The notes: a model not told the origin generated them from the letters alone. A stretch of DNA of 64,000 nt from Saururus chinensis (GCA_035235625.1 CP141148.1:29575057-29639056), one strand, 5' to 3'; positions 23,397-35,230 are shown, counted from the first letter of the stretch. Translations and numbers: made by a program.

Positions 23397-24545
23397 ATGG
23401 CGACGCAGTGGTCAGAAGAGATACCACAAGATCTCCTCCACCTACTCATGAAGCGCATGGCTGGCGCCTTTGAAGAGAAGGAGACGAGCCAACTCTCAGG
23501 GAATCTCCTAACCCTACTCAAGAAGCGTGACACCGCTAAGGACTTGATTCGCTGCGGTGCAGTTTGTCGCTCATGGCAGGCTGCCGCCAGCTTATGGGAG
23601 GCTGCTACAATCGAGTGCCCCACAAGCCCGTTTCTGCTAATCCAAGCAATGGGCAGCCCAGACCTGACCCTGTTTAGCCCCTCAAACAAGAGATGCTACA
23701 AGCTGGAGTGTCCACAGTACTTGCTGGAGGAAGACGTAAACATCGGTGGGTCCTGCCATGGATGGCTTGGTGCATATAATTGGTGGGATGATAAGAAGAA
23801 CGTTAGTTTAATAAATCCACTAGATGGCACCCGTGTTTCGTTGCCACCGTTGGCTTCCATAGGAAACTGGAATAACTTGCAATTCAAGAAGATTGTGTGG
23901 TCTTCATACCCTACAAGCAGCAGTTGCACGGCCATGGCCATTTTTTATGACTGCGCTGCGGTGGTCCTTGCCAAACCAGGCCAACGCTCATGGCAGCTGG
24001 TGATGGGCACTTACCTTGGGCATGGTAGTATAGTCGACATTATGCATTTCAATGACCAGTTCTACGTGATTAATAATCTTGGGAAGGTCATGGCATGCAA
24101 CATCCACTCCCAGCCGCCTCAGGCGATAGTGGTGGCCTCTCTGCCTACAAAATTTGAGAAGCTTGACAAATATTTGGTTGAGATGTTTGGGAAACTGATG
24201 ATTGTTCTGCACAACCCCTCAATTTGTAGGAGGTACTTGATATTCGAGATGAAAGAGCTAGAGAAGAAGGGTGAATGCAAACTAGTTCCTGTTAAAGGTC
24301 TGGGGGGCGGTAGACTCTTCTTGAGTAACTTGTCTTCCTATGGTGACTTTGCGCCTCAAAGTAGAGAATCCGAGTTTGCGGCAAACTACATATATTTTTG
24401 CGGTGACTGGAATATAGTTCCACCAACTCCCTTGGCCGGGTGTAGCTTGGTTGATCACGAAGTTAGGGGCTTATATAGTGACATGCTTCCACAGAATCCG
24501 TTCAATCTGAAATGCCTTGCATGGTTGAAGCTCAATCGAATTTAA
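23397..24545 (+). CDS. F-box protein with DUF295 (KIB1-4) beta-propeller, gene 1
   Basis: A single uninterrupted exon of 382 codons. Residues 4-60 resemble an F-box: QWSEEIPQDLLHLL, then IRCGAVCRSWQAA. Residues about 75-350 match the DUF295/KIB beta-propeller family: CHGWLGAY, NPLDGTRVSLPPL, KIVWSS.PTSSSCTAMAIFY, VDIMHFNDQFYVINNLGKV, KYLVEMFGKL and LFLSNLSS. Plant proteins of this kind are usually substrate receptors of SCF (SKP1-CUL1) ubiquitin ligases, the F-box binding SKP1 and the propeller the target; the target here is unknown. An insertion of about 20 residues (roughly 27-47, repeating an LLxLLxKR motif) sits inside the F-box, unlike gene 2. The ATG is preceded by an A-rich leader and matches the start of the paralogue. 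Length is normal for the family. It looks intact and functional. Confidence 0.92.
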   Translation: MATQWSEEIPQDLLHLLMKRMAGAFEEKETSQLSGNLLTLLKKRDTAKDLIRCGAVCRSWQAAASLWEAATIECPTSPFLLIQAMGSPDLTLFSPSNKRCYKLECPQYLLEEDVNIGGSCHGWLGAYNWWDDKKNVSLINPLDGTRVSLPPLASIGNWNNLQFKKIVWSSYPTSSSCTAMAIFYDCAAVVLAKPGQRSWQLVMGTYLGHGSIVDIMHFNDQFYVINNLGKVMACNIHSQPPQAIVVASLPTKFEKLDKYLVEMFGKLMIVLHNPSICRRYLIFEMKELEKKGECKLVPVKGLGGGRLFLSNLSSYGDFAPQSRESEFAANYIYFCGDWNIVPPTPLAGCSLVDHEVRGLYSDMLPQNPFNLKCLAWLKLNRI

Positions 24546-24739
24546 TTTCGTAAGGCTGTTTTTGCGTGTTCAAGTTGCAAGCAGTGTTCTCATATTTCAT
24601 GAGCTGAGGAACTTCTATTGCTTTGTGTTATGGTTAGTGGGGAGAATTTTTTTTATATAGTTATTAGCAAGAATGTGAATATATGCCTGTAAACACAAAT
24701 TAGATAAGATAAAATAACATCAACTAGACATAAAATATC

Positions 24740-25950
24740 TATTGAAGAAAGGTCTCCCTTGCATACTGTAGTTATAATACATTGCTTTAAGGTTGACAAT
24801 GATCATTAGTTATATACGAAGGCTTAATGCTAACCTATATATACTCATAATTAGCAATTGTGAATCAAAATCTCATAGGCTAAATATGACATCATAGGTC
24901 GGCAAAAACAATAGTGTCGAAAGACTTTGTAACGTGGAACATATTATTCATATTCAAAACCAATTTAGCGATAGGTTTCATTTGATAGTGCTATGAAGGG
25001 GTTTTTCAAGGGCGTGAAAAATATGCAAATCCGAATATGTATAATATATACAAAATATATAAAATTATAATTGAGAAGATTGTTATATATGTGGGCCCAT
25101 AAAAAAAGTTTGAGAAAATATAATCATGTGGGATCTCATTTGATAGAGGTCATTGATATTTTTCTAACAATATTAAGAACATATGAAACCAAGTTTGAGA
25201 GTACAAGATATAGGGGTTGTTTGAGTGTTGAATTTTTTAGAAATGAAAGTAGAATTTTTTGTAATTAATTCTAATAATTCACCATGGAATAAGAATTACG
25301 GTTGGTAGTAAAAAAATAGAATAAATTCGAATGTTATGTCAAACTTATTTTTAAAACTTTAAAATAGTATAATTCTCTTTTTTGAACTCCAAGATGCACA
25401 TTCTTGGTACTATTGTGCTCTTAAATTCAAGCCTTTTAAAGAAGATCTCATATAGGTAGGTAATTTTGAACTTTTAAATTGGGCCCCACCTATACAATAT
25501 GCTTCTTAAGGCTCAAATCAATATGAATGATAACAGTTAAAAAATAACGAAATCAATAATTCTAAAATGGGGTTGGGTTCCGGAATTGACGGAATCATAT
25601 GGCAAGGTGATTCAGTGATCTAGCAGGAAAGGACTTGGAATCAATTTTCTGACAGATTTCTAATTCCGCCCACCTTCACCTAACCAGAATTCAATAATTC
25701 TTATTGGAATTGGGGCAAAATCGATAGAATCTTACACAAATTCTATATCCGAACAACCCTATAATGTTATAAAATTAAAATCAACATAACCTATATACTA
25801 GGGATTAAGATTCTAATATATATGGTTTTTTGGGGATTAGGATGAGTCAAATTAATAGGGGTAAAATAGGGATTAATGGTATAAAATGTGTCAAATGAAC
25901 GGAAATTGAAAGTTTTATAGTCACCAATTTGCTTTATATTATAGTATGAT
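24740..25950 (-). repeat. Dispersed repeat, copy 1 (inverted relative to copy 2 at 57.3 kb)
   Basis: The reverse complement of this segment matches 57324-57850 along its length. Shared phrases include ATTAATCCCTATTTTACCCCTATT, CTATCAAATGAGATC, TTTTCTCAAACTTTTTTT and GCAATGTATTATAACTA. Identity looks roughly 75-85 per cent by eye. Copy 1 is longer because a 547-bp MITE (25213-25759) sits in it. No ORF, TIR or LTR end could be assigned, so the class is unknown. Confidence 0.75.
25213..25759. mobile_element. 547-bp non-autonomous DNA transposon (MITE)
   Basis: The ends form inverted repeats: GGGGTTGTTTGAGTG on the left, and the right end reads GGGTTGTTCGGATAT on the other strand. TATA occurs directly outside both ends (25209-25212 and 25760-25763). 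The empty site is present in the inverted partner repeat at 57502-57505, which reads straight through with one TATA. The ends resemble plant PIF/Harbinger- or hAT-like MITEs; a 3-bp ATA/TAT target cannot be told from a 4-bp TATA. It carries no gene. Confidence 0.8.
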
Positions 25951-27093
25951 ATAAGTTTGTCTTTTACATATATTTTTTGTTAATTGTGTTTTCACATATG
26001 TAAATATTTGTAACATTTTTTGGGCAAATTTCTTTTTAGTATAAGAGAAGGAAAATTTTGCCAAAATAAGCCACCATGTGTGAAATAATCCCAAGGTTGG
26101 CCATGGGTGCCATTGGAAAAATCAGTTTGGTATGACACCCATTCACTTTAGGCCACATGTGGGAAAGTTCACGCTATCTTCCAATTTCAACCTGCGGAGT
26201 GGATTTGGCACAAAAGAAGTAGTTGTCTCCCATCGCAAGAGGAATATGTCCATCACAAACAAACAAAAAGCACCCTTCTCCCCAAATCGGAAGAGAGGAA
26301 GAGATGCAGCCCCACCAACAAAAGTGAATAGACGGCCATCAAAGTTGGAAAGACACACCCCATATAGAAGAAGAGATACACATCATAGTTGAAGAGACAA
26401 ACACTATACAGCAGAAGAGACACACATCATAGTTGAAGAGACGCAACCATCACATCACCCTTCCTTGAAAGAGACGCACCTTCATTAGGCTCCAATAGAT
26501 GCACCAATTTCACTCTATTGCTTCTTCAATTTCTCTGTAAGTAGTCGATCTCAAAGATGCCCAGCGTATCCTTTCCGCCTAGACTTCAGGTCACCTATAC
26601 GCCAATACAGTTTTGTGAGGAAGACATTCAAAACTGCAGCAGGATAGTTGTGAATACCTCCACTCGCATCAAAAAAATGTCAACCTCCACTCGCATTAGA
26701 AAAATGTCAGGAGTGAGTAAAGTAGGTCCACTAAACCCTTTCAAATGTGTTTATTTTGAATGTTAAACTTTTCTATTAGGGGTATGTGGTATGTAATGTA
26801 TTTATAGTTATGTATGTTTTATGTTGTAATGGAAGTGTATGATGTGTTTGCAATGATGGGCGTGTAGTTATGATGGGATAGCGATGTGAAATTGAAGTGA
26901 CGAATAGGCAGGCATCGCAATGTCATCACATTGATAGTGTCAGCATTGAACTAGGCATCACAATTTCATGTAGGGGCCATCACAATTACATGGCCAAAGT
27001 AATCTAATTGCAGGGGCCATCACAATTGCTATGATCAACGCAGTTACACTGTTGTGGGCATTGTAATTACATTATATGTGCATCGCAATTGCA
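25951..27093. other. Non-coding spacer with short direct repeats
   Basis: No gene is recognised. Around 26340-26460 the phrase GAAGAGACACACATCATAG-like repeats three to four times. Around 26690 two copies of CTCCACTCGCAT(C/T)A..AAAATGTCA lie in tandem. Between 26930 and 27090 the phrase GCATC(G/A)CAATT or CCATCACAATT recurs at least five times. The 86-codon frame at 26132-26392 has no family features. Confidence 0.45.
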
Positions 27094-30012
27094 AATTAGT
27101 TTCTTTTCAGTATTTTACTTTCCTAGGAGTCTTTATTCCATATTCTTTTGATTATTTAAGGATTTTTTTATTGGTTTTCCTTAATTTTGATTGGTTAGTC
27201 ACAAGGTAATTAGAAATTAGACTCTTTATTTATAGTTAAGCCACTACGAATTGTATAAATATTTAGCTCTGCCATGAAGGCTAGAATTTTTGTATTATTT
27301 ATGAGATATTGAAGAAGAAAAGATTATTCTTTCTCCTCTATTTCCCCTCAACTTTGTATGAATTTATCATTAAAATTCGCAATAGAGAAAGGTTATGTGA
27401 GCCTATAGCCGGATTTGTCGAATGACTTTCATCCTGTTAATCCCGCCCTGCATCAATTGGTGACCCATGCAGGTCCAATATGCCGCCCCAATGATGTGGA
27501 GGACGTGTTTTAGGAATTCATCGGATCAATAATCGCGATGAAGTAGCAAGGTTATCAAGACATGCTGAGTAGCTAACTCTTTAGATGATTGATTTGATAG
27601 TTGTCGTTGCTTACCATCGCCGTAACCCCAACTTGGCTCAACCCAATGATCACCAAGTTGAAGATGAAGAGCTAGAGATTGATTCCCCCAAAGATAATCC
27701 TTTTTCCAACACTACCTCGCATGGTGATGAAGAGGTAGATCAACTACCTCACCAAGAGGCCAATCAACATGGGCGATTTCCACCACACTATAAGGAGACC
27801 AAAGGCTTACTTGCCCTAGAGATGAGATGATATGACAAATAAGCAATGTGATGCCAATTTGAAGATTGAAATCCCTGAATTTTATGGGGGGATGCAGCCC
27901 GATGAATTCCTAGATTGGGTTGCTAATATTAAAGACATACTTGACTTCAAGAAGGTTTCGGAAGACAAACGTGTTCGCATGTGGCAACTCATTTTCCAAA
28001 TCAAGTAGCCACATGGTGACAACAAATTAAATCTACTTATGTGCGCTAAGGTAAGAAAAAATCATTAAATGGAGGAGTTTAAGAAGCATATGAATCAAGA
28101 TTTTCTACCCTACAACTTTACTCAAGTGATGTATCAGCGATTACAAGACCTACGGTAAGGGTCAAAATCGGTGGATGAGTACACTAAGGAGTTCTACAAA
28201 TTGCTACATAGTAATGACTTGGCTGAATTAGAGGAATAACTTTTGTCTCATTATATTGGAGATATGCATCAAATTCTCGAAGAGACCTTGAATTTGTTTC
28301 ATACTTTTTCTTTGTCAAAAGCACATTCTAGGAAGCTCTACTTGGAGAAGCAACAAGGCCCTATTGGCTGCATTTTGGGATGACCGGTGGCTCTTCTCTA
28401 GCCACATAGTCACCACTAATTCTAGTAGTGTGCTAGCTCCTCCAAGGTTGCACCTCAAAGCAATCAAAACACCAACAAAGTCTCTACAAGTGTTGGTCTA
28501 AAGTGTTTTCAATGTGGTGGTATGGGTCATAGAGTGGCATATTGTCCTCGTAATAACCAGAACGGTTAAGGATTATATACTGAGTATGATGAGAATGCTA
28601 AGCATGATAATTTTTCTTTTGATTATCTTAATCTTATATATAATAAAGAAGAACTACCGAATGAAGAAATAGTGGAAGGTGACCATGGAGAAACTTTGGT
28701 AACATGTCACTTTTACTTTGCACCTAAGGATATATAAGGTGATCATTGGTTGAGGAATAATATATTTCATACTACTTGTGATTGATTCAAGGCGGTTTAA
28801 AAGCTCCTATTGAGCACTACAGCCCATCCTCATCCATACACACTATCTTGGCTGAAGAAAGGAAGTGAGGTATAAGTCTCTAAACAATGTTTAGTTCCTT
28901 TCACTATTGGGTCTATATATAAGGATAAAATATAGTGTAATGTTCTTACCCAAGTAATGTTCTTACCCAAGTAATGTTCTAATTGCCCTTCATAGAGATA
29001 GACTTTTTGTTGTTATCAAGAAGTGTTCTTTCATGTGATATTATGTACTCTTTCTTGGGTATGTTGTCTCAAATGATGGAAAAGTTGTGGATGAAAGTAA
29101 GGTTGATGCAATCAAACATTAATCCAACACAACACTCACAACACCTACATAATAACACAGTCTCAAGCCCTAAGGCTATACATATTTAAAGCCATTATAG
29201 GCTATCCAAAGTATAAAACAAAGTCATGTATTAGTTCATCATATCAAGTGACAAGTAGAACAATCCAAACATCTAGCCCCTCCCTCATGGCACAAGTCCA
29301 TCCTCAAGCTCAACATAAATACCATATGAAGCACTTGCATGACACAACATACAGCCCAAAACAAAACCACAAATAAAATATGGGTGAGCTTACCTCAATA
29401 AGGGTTTTAAAACAAAAAATAAGCTCATGATAACACCACAAGCATTCTCCATTACATGCATAACATATTCATTATCTACACCTATGCATCACAGATAAAT
29501 CACAATCCATACATCATATCAATTGGATTGTGAAATTGTTTAGTGTAAAACGAAGTCGAGAGTTGGCGATCGATCTCCTTATCTAAGCAATTGATTGTTT
29601 AATTTGCGGTATAGTTTTTAACTTCATTTTGGTTTAGAATTTGATTCCAAATTAGTTTCTTTTTAATATTTTACTTTCTTAGGAGTCTTCATTTACTATT
29701 CCTTTGATTATAAAGGAATTTTCTCATTGGTTTTCCTTAATTTTGATTGGTTAGTCATAAGGTAGTTAGAAATTAGACTATTTATTTAACGTCATGCCAC
29801 TAGGAATTGTATAAATAGTTTTCTCATCCATGAAAGCTAGAAGTTTTGTGTTATTTTTCTAAGATATTGAAGAAGAATAGATTTTTCTTTCTCCACTATT
29901 TACCCTCTATTTTGTGTGAATTAGAATTGAATATCATGGCAGATGAAGGTTGTTTGCGCCTATAGCCAGATTCATCGAACAACATTCATCCCGTCAATCC
30001 CACCCTGCTTCA
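27094..30012 (+). mobile_element. Short Ty3/gypsy element: LTR piece, gag-protease start, LTR piece
   Basis: Two related LTR-type segments in the same orientation bound the element: about 27094-27455 (5' part missing) and about 29560-30012. They share GATTGGTTAGTCA(C/T)AAGGTA, GAATTGTATAAATA, GAAAGCTAGAA or GAAGGCTAGAA, and an end reading CCCGCCCTGCATCA or CCCACCCTGCTTCA. Between them is Gag: an acidic N-terminal part (27585-27830), the retrotransposon Gag core (IEIPEFYGGMQPDEFLDWV, SVDEYTKEFYKLL), a CCHC knuckle CFQCGGMGHRVAYC at about 28510, and the start of protease. Most of pol is absent; 29120-29515 resembles other LTR-like sequence. It is broken in several places and old. It resembles gag-only derivatives known from plants. 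Confidence 0.78.
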
Positions 30013-30201
30013 AGATGTGAGGGATAAGTTTAAAATGATAGTTTTTAAGAACTTGATAGATCTTTCAAAAACTATGATGTGACACTAGCTGAGTGCTAGC
30101 ATATTGTCAGTCAAACAATCTAGCCTAACATTCCCTTTCTGTGATAACTTTGCCACCTAAGGCTAGTCGATGTCACTTTTATATTAGGATTTTCACTATT
30201 A
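30013..30201 (+). pseudogene. Left part of a decayed DUF1985-like sequence
   Basis: Directly after the gypsy element, the + strand translates to DVRDKFKMIVFKNLIDL, similar in spacing and character to the opening of the plant DUF1985 domain, which is usually found with Ulp1-type proteases captured by Mutator-like elements. It is decayed, and the CACTA element is inserted at 30202. The other flank, with the clearer match, is at 36591. Assignment of this left piece is tentative. Confidence 0.3.
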
Positions 30202-30746
30202 CACTACAACAAAATGGAGCATTAGCGACGCAAAAATAAGCGTCGCTACAAACACGTATTTGTGACGCATGCCTAAGCGTCGCAATAAAATTAATTATTA
30301 GCGACGTATAAATATATATGTCGCTAATAGTCAGGTATTAGAGACGCTTAATTCCTAGCGTCGCTATTAGTTGACCTATTTGCGACGCATAATGTAAAAG
30401 TCGCTAAAATATCTATTTTTTAAATAAAAATAAAAAAAATGATAACTATTAGCGACGCTTATTGTAAGCATCCCTAATAGATATAGTATTAGCGACGCTT
30501 ACAAATAAGCGTCGCTAATAGTTATTAATTAAAATAAAAATAATTAATTTTTAAATTTTATTATTATTATTTTTTATTTTTACAAAAAAAATTAAATAAA
30601 AATAAATACTAATAACGACGTATAAATGTATATGTCGTTATTAGTATATGTATTAGCGACATATACTTATATAAGTCGCTAATATAATTTCTTTTTATTT
30701 TTAAAAATTATTTTTAAGGAATAAAAAATTTTAAAAAATTAAAATT

Positions 30747-33700
30747 AGAGGAGAGAGAGGAGAGGGAGAGAGAGAGAGAGAGGAGAGAGAGAGTAATTTT
30801 TTAATAATTTATATATATTAGCGACGTATATAATTATACGTTGCTAATACATATAATATTAGTGACATATATTTATATAAGTCCCGTTTATATGAGCCTG
30901 AGCTCATATACGCCTACATGAGCCCGGGCTCTATGGGCCGTCGAATTTACATCTGATGGCCCATAATACTTATGGGTTTAAATGCCCATGACTATTATGG
31001 GCCACTTGATGTAAATCCAATGGCTTGTAGATCCCGGGCTCACATAGGCGTATATGAGCCCGGGCTCATATAAACTTTTTCCTATTTATATAAGTCGCTA
31101 ATATAATTTTTTTTTATTTTTTAAAATTAATTTTAAGGAATAAAAAATTTTAAAAAATTGAAATTAGAGGAGAGGGAGAGGGAGAGAGAGGAGAGGGAAG
31201 GAGAGAGAGGGAGGAAGAGGAGAGAGAGAGGGTGGAGAGAGAGGGAGAGAGAAAGGGTGGAGAGAGAGAGGATAGGGAAGAGAGAGAGAGAGAGGAGAGG
31301 ATAGGGAAGAGAGAGTGAGAGGAGAGGGGAGGGAAGAGAGAGGGGATAGGGGAGGGAAGAGATGAATTTTATTTTGATTTTTCATTTTTTTTAATTTTTT
31401 AAAATAAAAAATAATTAAAATAACATACTAATTATGTCGCTAATAAGTCTACTAATAGTGACGTATATGGTTATATGTCACTATTTGTATTTTATTTAAT
31501 TATTTTTTTATTTTTTAAATTAATTTTCAAGAATAAAAAATATTAAAAAAAGAGGGAGGGAGGAGAGAGAGGGTGGAGAGAGAGAGAGGGAGACAAAGAG
31601 AGGAGAGAGAGAAGGTGGTGAGAGAGAGGGAAGAGAGAGAGAGAGATGAGGGAAAGAGAGAGAGAGAGAGAGGGGAGAGAGAGGAGAGGAGAGGAGAGAG
31701 GGGATAGAGAAGAAGGTGGAGAGAGGGAGGAGAGAGGGAGAGAGTGTAGAGAGAGAGAAGAAGGTGGAGAGAGGGATGGAGAAAAAAATTAATTAAAAAT
31801 TAAAAAAAGGTAGTAGCGACGAATGTTCATATGCGTCACTACTACCCTTACTAGTAGCGACCCATCTGAATATGCGTCGCTACTACCTTTTTTTAAAAAA
31901 AATTAAATTTAAATAAAAGAGAGAGGGAAGGGGAGAGAGAGGGTGGAGGGAAGAGAGAGGGGTGAGAGAGAGAGGATAGAGGATAGAGGGAGAGGAGAGA
32001 GAGGGAAGAGAGAGAGTAGAGGGAGGAGAGAGAGGAGAAAGAGAGGGGAGAGAGAGGGGGAGGAGAGGGGAGAGAGGGTAGAGGAGAGAGGGGAGGGAAG
32101 ACAGAGGGAGAGAGAGGGGAGAGAGAGGAGTGGAGAGAGGGGAGAGAGAGGGGATAGGGGAGGGAAGAGAGGAATTTTATTTTGATTTTTAAATTTTTTA
32201 TTTTATTTTTTAAAATAAAATATAATTAAAATAAAATACTAATAGCGACGTATATAAATATACGTCGCTATTAGTGGCATGTATTAGCGACGTATACAAA
32301 TATACATCGCTAATAAGTGTACTAATAGTGACGTATGTTTATACGTCGCTATTAGTATTTATATTTAATTATTTTTTTATTTTTCAAATTAATTTTCAAG
32401 AATAAAAAATATTAAAAAAAAGAGGGAGGGAGGAGAGAGAGAGATGAGGGAAAGAGAGAGGGGAGAGAGAAGAGAGAGGAGAGAGAGGACGGTGAAGAGA
32501 GAGAGAGGGTGAGAGAGAGAGGATAGAGGGAGAGGAGAGAGAGGGAAGAGAGAGAGTAGTGGGAGGAGAGAGAGAGGTAGGAGAGGGAGAGGAGAGAGAG
32601 GGAAGAGAGAGAGTAGAGGGAGTAGAGAGAGAGAGGGAGGAGAGAGAGAGAGGAGAAAGAGGGGAGAGAGAGGGGGAGGGAGGGGAGACAGAGAGAGGAG
32701 GGAGAGAGGAGAGAGGGGAGAGAGGAGAGAGGGGAGAGGGGAGAGAGAGGGGATAGGGGAGGGAAGAGAGGAATTTTATTTTGATTTTTAAAATTTTAAT
32801 TTTATTTTTTAAAATAAAAAATAATTAATATAAAATACTAATAGCGACATATATAAATATACGTCGCTATTAGTGGCATGTATTAGCGACGTATACAAAT
32901 ATAAGTCGCTAATAAGTGTACTAATAGTGACGTATATGTTTATACGTCGCTATTAGTATTTTTATTTAATTATTTTTTTATTTTTCAAATTAATTTTCAA
33001 GAATAAAAAATATAAAAAAAAAAAGAGGGAGGGAGGAGAGAGAGGGTGGAGAGAGAGAGAGGAGGGAGGAGAGAGAGATGAGGGAAAGAGAGAGAGAGGG
33101 GAGAGAGAAGAGAGAGGAGAGAGATAGGACAAAGAGAGGTGGGAGGAGAGAGAGGACAAAGAGAGGAGGGAGGAGAGGGAGGGAGGAGAGAGAGAGAGAG
33201 GGGGGAAGAGAGAGAGAGAGAGATGAGGGAAAGAGAGAGAGGGAGAGGTAGGAGAGAGAGAAGGGAGAGAGAGGAGAGAGAGAGGAGAGAGGAGAGGAGA
33301 GAGAGGAGAGAGAGAGGGGAGAGAGAGAGGGAGAGGAGAGGAGAGGAGAGAGAGAGGAGAGAGGGGAGAGAGAGGATAGGGGGAGAGAGGAGAGAGAGAG
33401 GAGAGAGGGAGAGAGAGAGAGGAGGGAGAGAGGGAGGAGAAAGAGAGGAGAAAGAGAGGAGAGAGAGAGAGAGGAGGGAGGGAGGAGAGAGAGGAGAGGG
33501 AGGGAGGAGAGAGAGAGGGGGAAGAGAGAGAGATGAGGGAAAGAGAGAGAGAGAGAGGGGACAGAGGACATGGAAGATAGAGAGAGGGAGACGTAGGAGA
33601 GAGAGAAGGGAGAGAGAGAGGAGAGAGAGAGGAGAGAGAGAGAGGAGAGGAGAGAGGGGAGAGAGGAGAGAGAGGAGAGAGAGGAGAGAGAGAGGGGACA

Positions 33701-33799
33701 GAGAGAGGAGGGAGAGAGGGAGGAGAGAGAGAGGAGAACGAGAGGGGAGAGAGAGAGGAGGGGGGAGAGAGAGGAGGGTGGAGAGAGAAAGGGGGAAAA
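30747..33799. repeat. Series of homopurine (GA) arrays in the CACTA element
   Basis: Six nearly pure purine arrays lie on the + strand: about 30747-30793, 31166-31362, 31549-31788, 31917-32171, 32419-32771 and 33021-33799. They are separated by AT-rich linkers holding GCGACG palindromes. The linkers before arrays 5 and 6 are almost identical (AATTTTATTTTGATTTTTAAA, ATAGCGACGTATATAAATAT, TTAATTTTCAAGAATAAAAA), so the interior grew by tandem duplication of palindrome-linker-array modules. All arrays have the purines on the same strand. Arg/Glu or Ser/Leu/Pro-rich open frames here are by-products. Confidence 0.9.
30884..31082. mobile_element. ~200-bp foldback MITE nested in the CACTA element
   Basis: The left arm GTTTATATGAGCC(T)GAGCTC continues as CATATACGCCTACATGAGC. 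The right arm is its reverse complement with few mismatches, and pairing continues for about 75 bases per arm to the centre. The 14-base phrase TATTTATATAAGTC stands on both sides (30870-30883 and 31083-31096), either a target duplication or pre-existing sequence. There is no coding capacity. Superfamily is uncertain; a 14-bp duplication is longer than usual for hAT or Mutator. Confidence 0.65.
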
Positions 33800-34015
33800 T
33801 ATAAAAAAATTCATTTATAGCAACACTTATTCATAAATGTCGCTATAGATACACATAAGTTAATAGCGATGCTCGTAAAGAACGTCGCTAAAAGTATTTT
33901 TTTAAAAAAAATAAAATTCGCCTCGGGCGAAATTCTGCCTGGGCGGGGAAATTTCGCGCGCGGGTGAAATGTCCCCGCGCGGGTGAAATTTCGCCCGCGC
34001 TTTATATCTCCCCCC

Positions 34016-34860
34016 TGTCACGGGGTAGCGGAGCGGACTACTCGTGACACGTGCTGGGGCGCACACACATGGGAATGTGTTGTATACGAGGTGTGCATTC
34101 ATTTTGGGAACTGCCCTTAGTGATGCATATCATGTATGCTGGCGTTGCAAGGAAGGCCCGCAACGTTGCGCAACATGTGTGCGCAACGTTGCGCAGAAAT
34201 ACCGCAACGATGCACACACATAGTTGGCTATGTTGGGACACATAGCCAACTAGCACCGTTTTGGATTCTAAAGATGTCCCCACCTACCTATATAGTGTTT
34301 GAAGGTCCTTGGGAGTGTTCTCGGGTAGTTTCGTGGAATTCGGAGATACCATGCCCGTACGGCCACTTTGGCTGCCACTCCAGAGAAACACCATAAATTT
34401 CTTATGCTATATAGGGAGGGACATGGTGAGCTTCATGGACAAGCTGTTGGTATGATGCCTAGCCTTGCAACAGGTTGATCCGGATGGCAACGAAGGGTGT
34501 TGTCTCGCTAGCTATCATGTCAGGAGCCCATCCGCTGGTGGGATGGGGCTCTCCGACTTGTCGAGCAGCCGTCCGGCCTTATGGCCGTGTTGGTAACAAA
34601 GACCCTTGCATGCACTTGGCTGAGACGGATTGTTCGGATAACCGAGTTGCCTAAGTTGGATCCGTGCATCACAAGGAAGTGTCCCTCTCCGGCCAGCTCG
34701 CTTGGGAGATGGTCCGGTACGTTCGCACGTCTGCCTTGGGACGGGCTGGACGCTTGGTCGAATGGCACGAGGCCATGACCTTGACGAAGAAAGGCTTACT
34801 CGCTAGGCTATTTGGCCTTGTGAGCGTCGTACGGCACCTTGGATGGCTAGGGCCGTGACA
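34016..34860. mobile_element. Probable 845-bp solo LTR nested in the CACTA element
   Basis: The segment begins TGTCACGGGG and ends GGCCGTGACA, giving TG...CA ends with an 8-base inverted repeat. Flanks are CCCCC and CCCCG, a 4 of 5 match that is weak because the surroundings are C-rich. Its base composition (about half GC) differs sharply from the GA arrays and AT-rich linkers around it. A repeated CAACGTTGCGC phrase lies at about 34160-34200. No coding sequence of an element is seen, and I recognise none of the open frames in it. Confidence 0.55.
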
Positions 34861-35230
34861 CCCCGCCCCTGTATTTTCCCCCAATGCCTGGTTGCCGACA
34901 GCCGCTCTGCACTGTCGGCTTCTTTCCCCAGCCGCCCTGCTCGCCTCCGCCGCCCTTACCCTGTCTGCCGCTCTGCACCGCCGACCATTCCCTATCTGCT
35001 GCTCTGCATCGCCCTTTCTGAGCCGGATTCCGGCGGCCCAGCCGGAATCCGGCCCCCTCCCGCTACCCCCCTTCTCCCCGGCCCCCTCCCTCCCAATCCC
35101 CCCTCCGCCTCCCTTCTCTCTCCCCTCTCCCTCTCCCTCCCGCTCCCCCTCCCCTTCGGCTCACCCCTCCCTCCCGGTCCCCCCTCTGGCTCCCTTTTCC
35201 CTCCCGGCCCCCCCTCCCCCCGGTCCCTCC

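Noticed and set aside
33139-33804. 221-codon Arg/Glu-rich frame and its 274-codon Ser/Leu/Pro-rich mirror on the other strand
   Set aside because: Both are simple translations of the GA/TC homopurine array in the CACTA element, with no codon structure.
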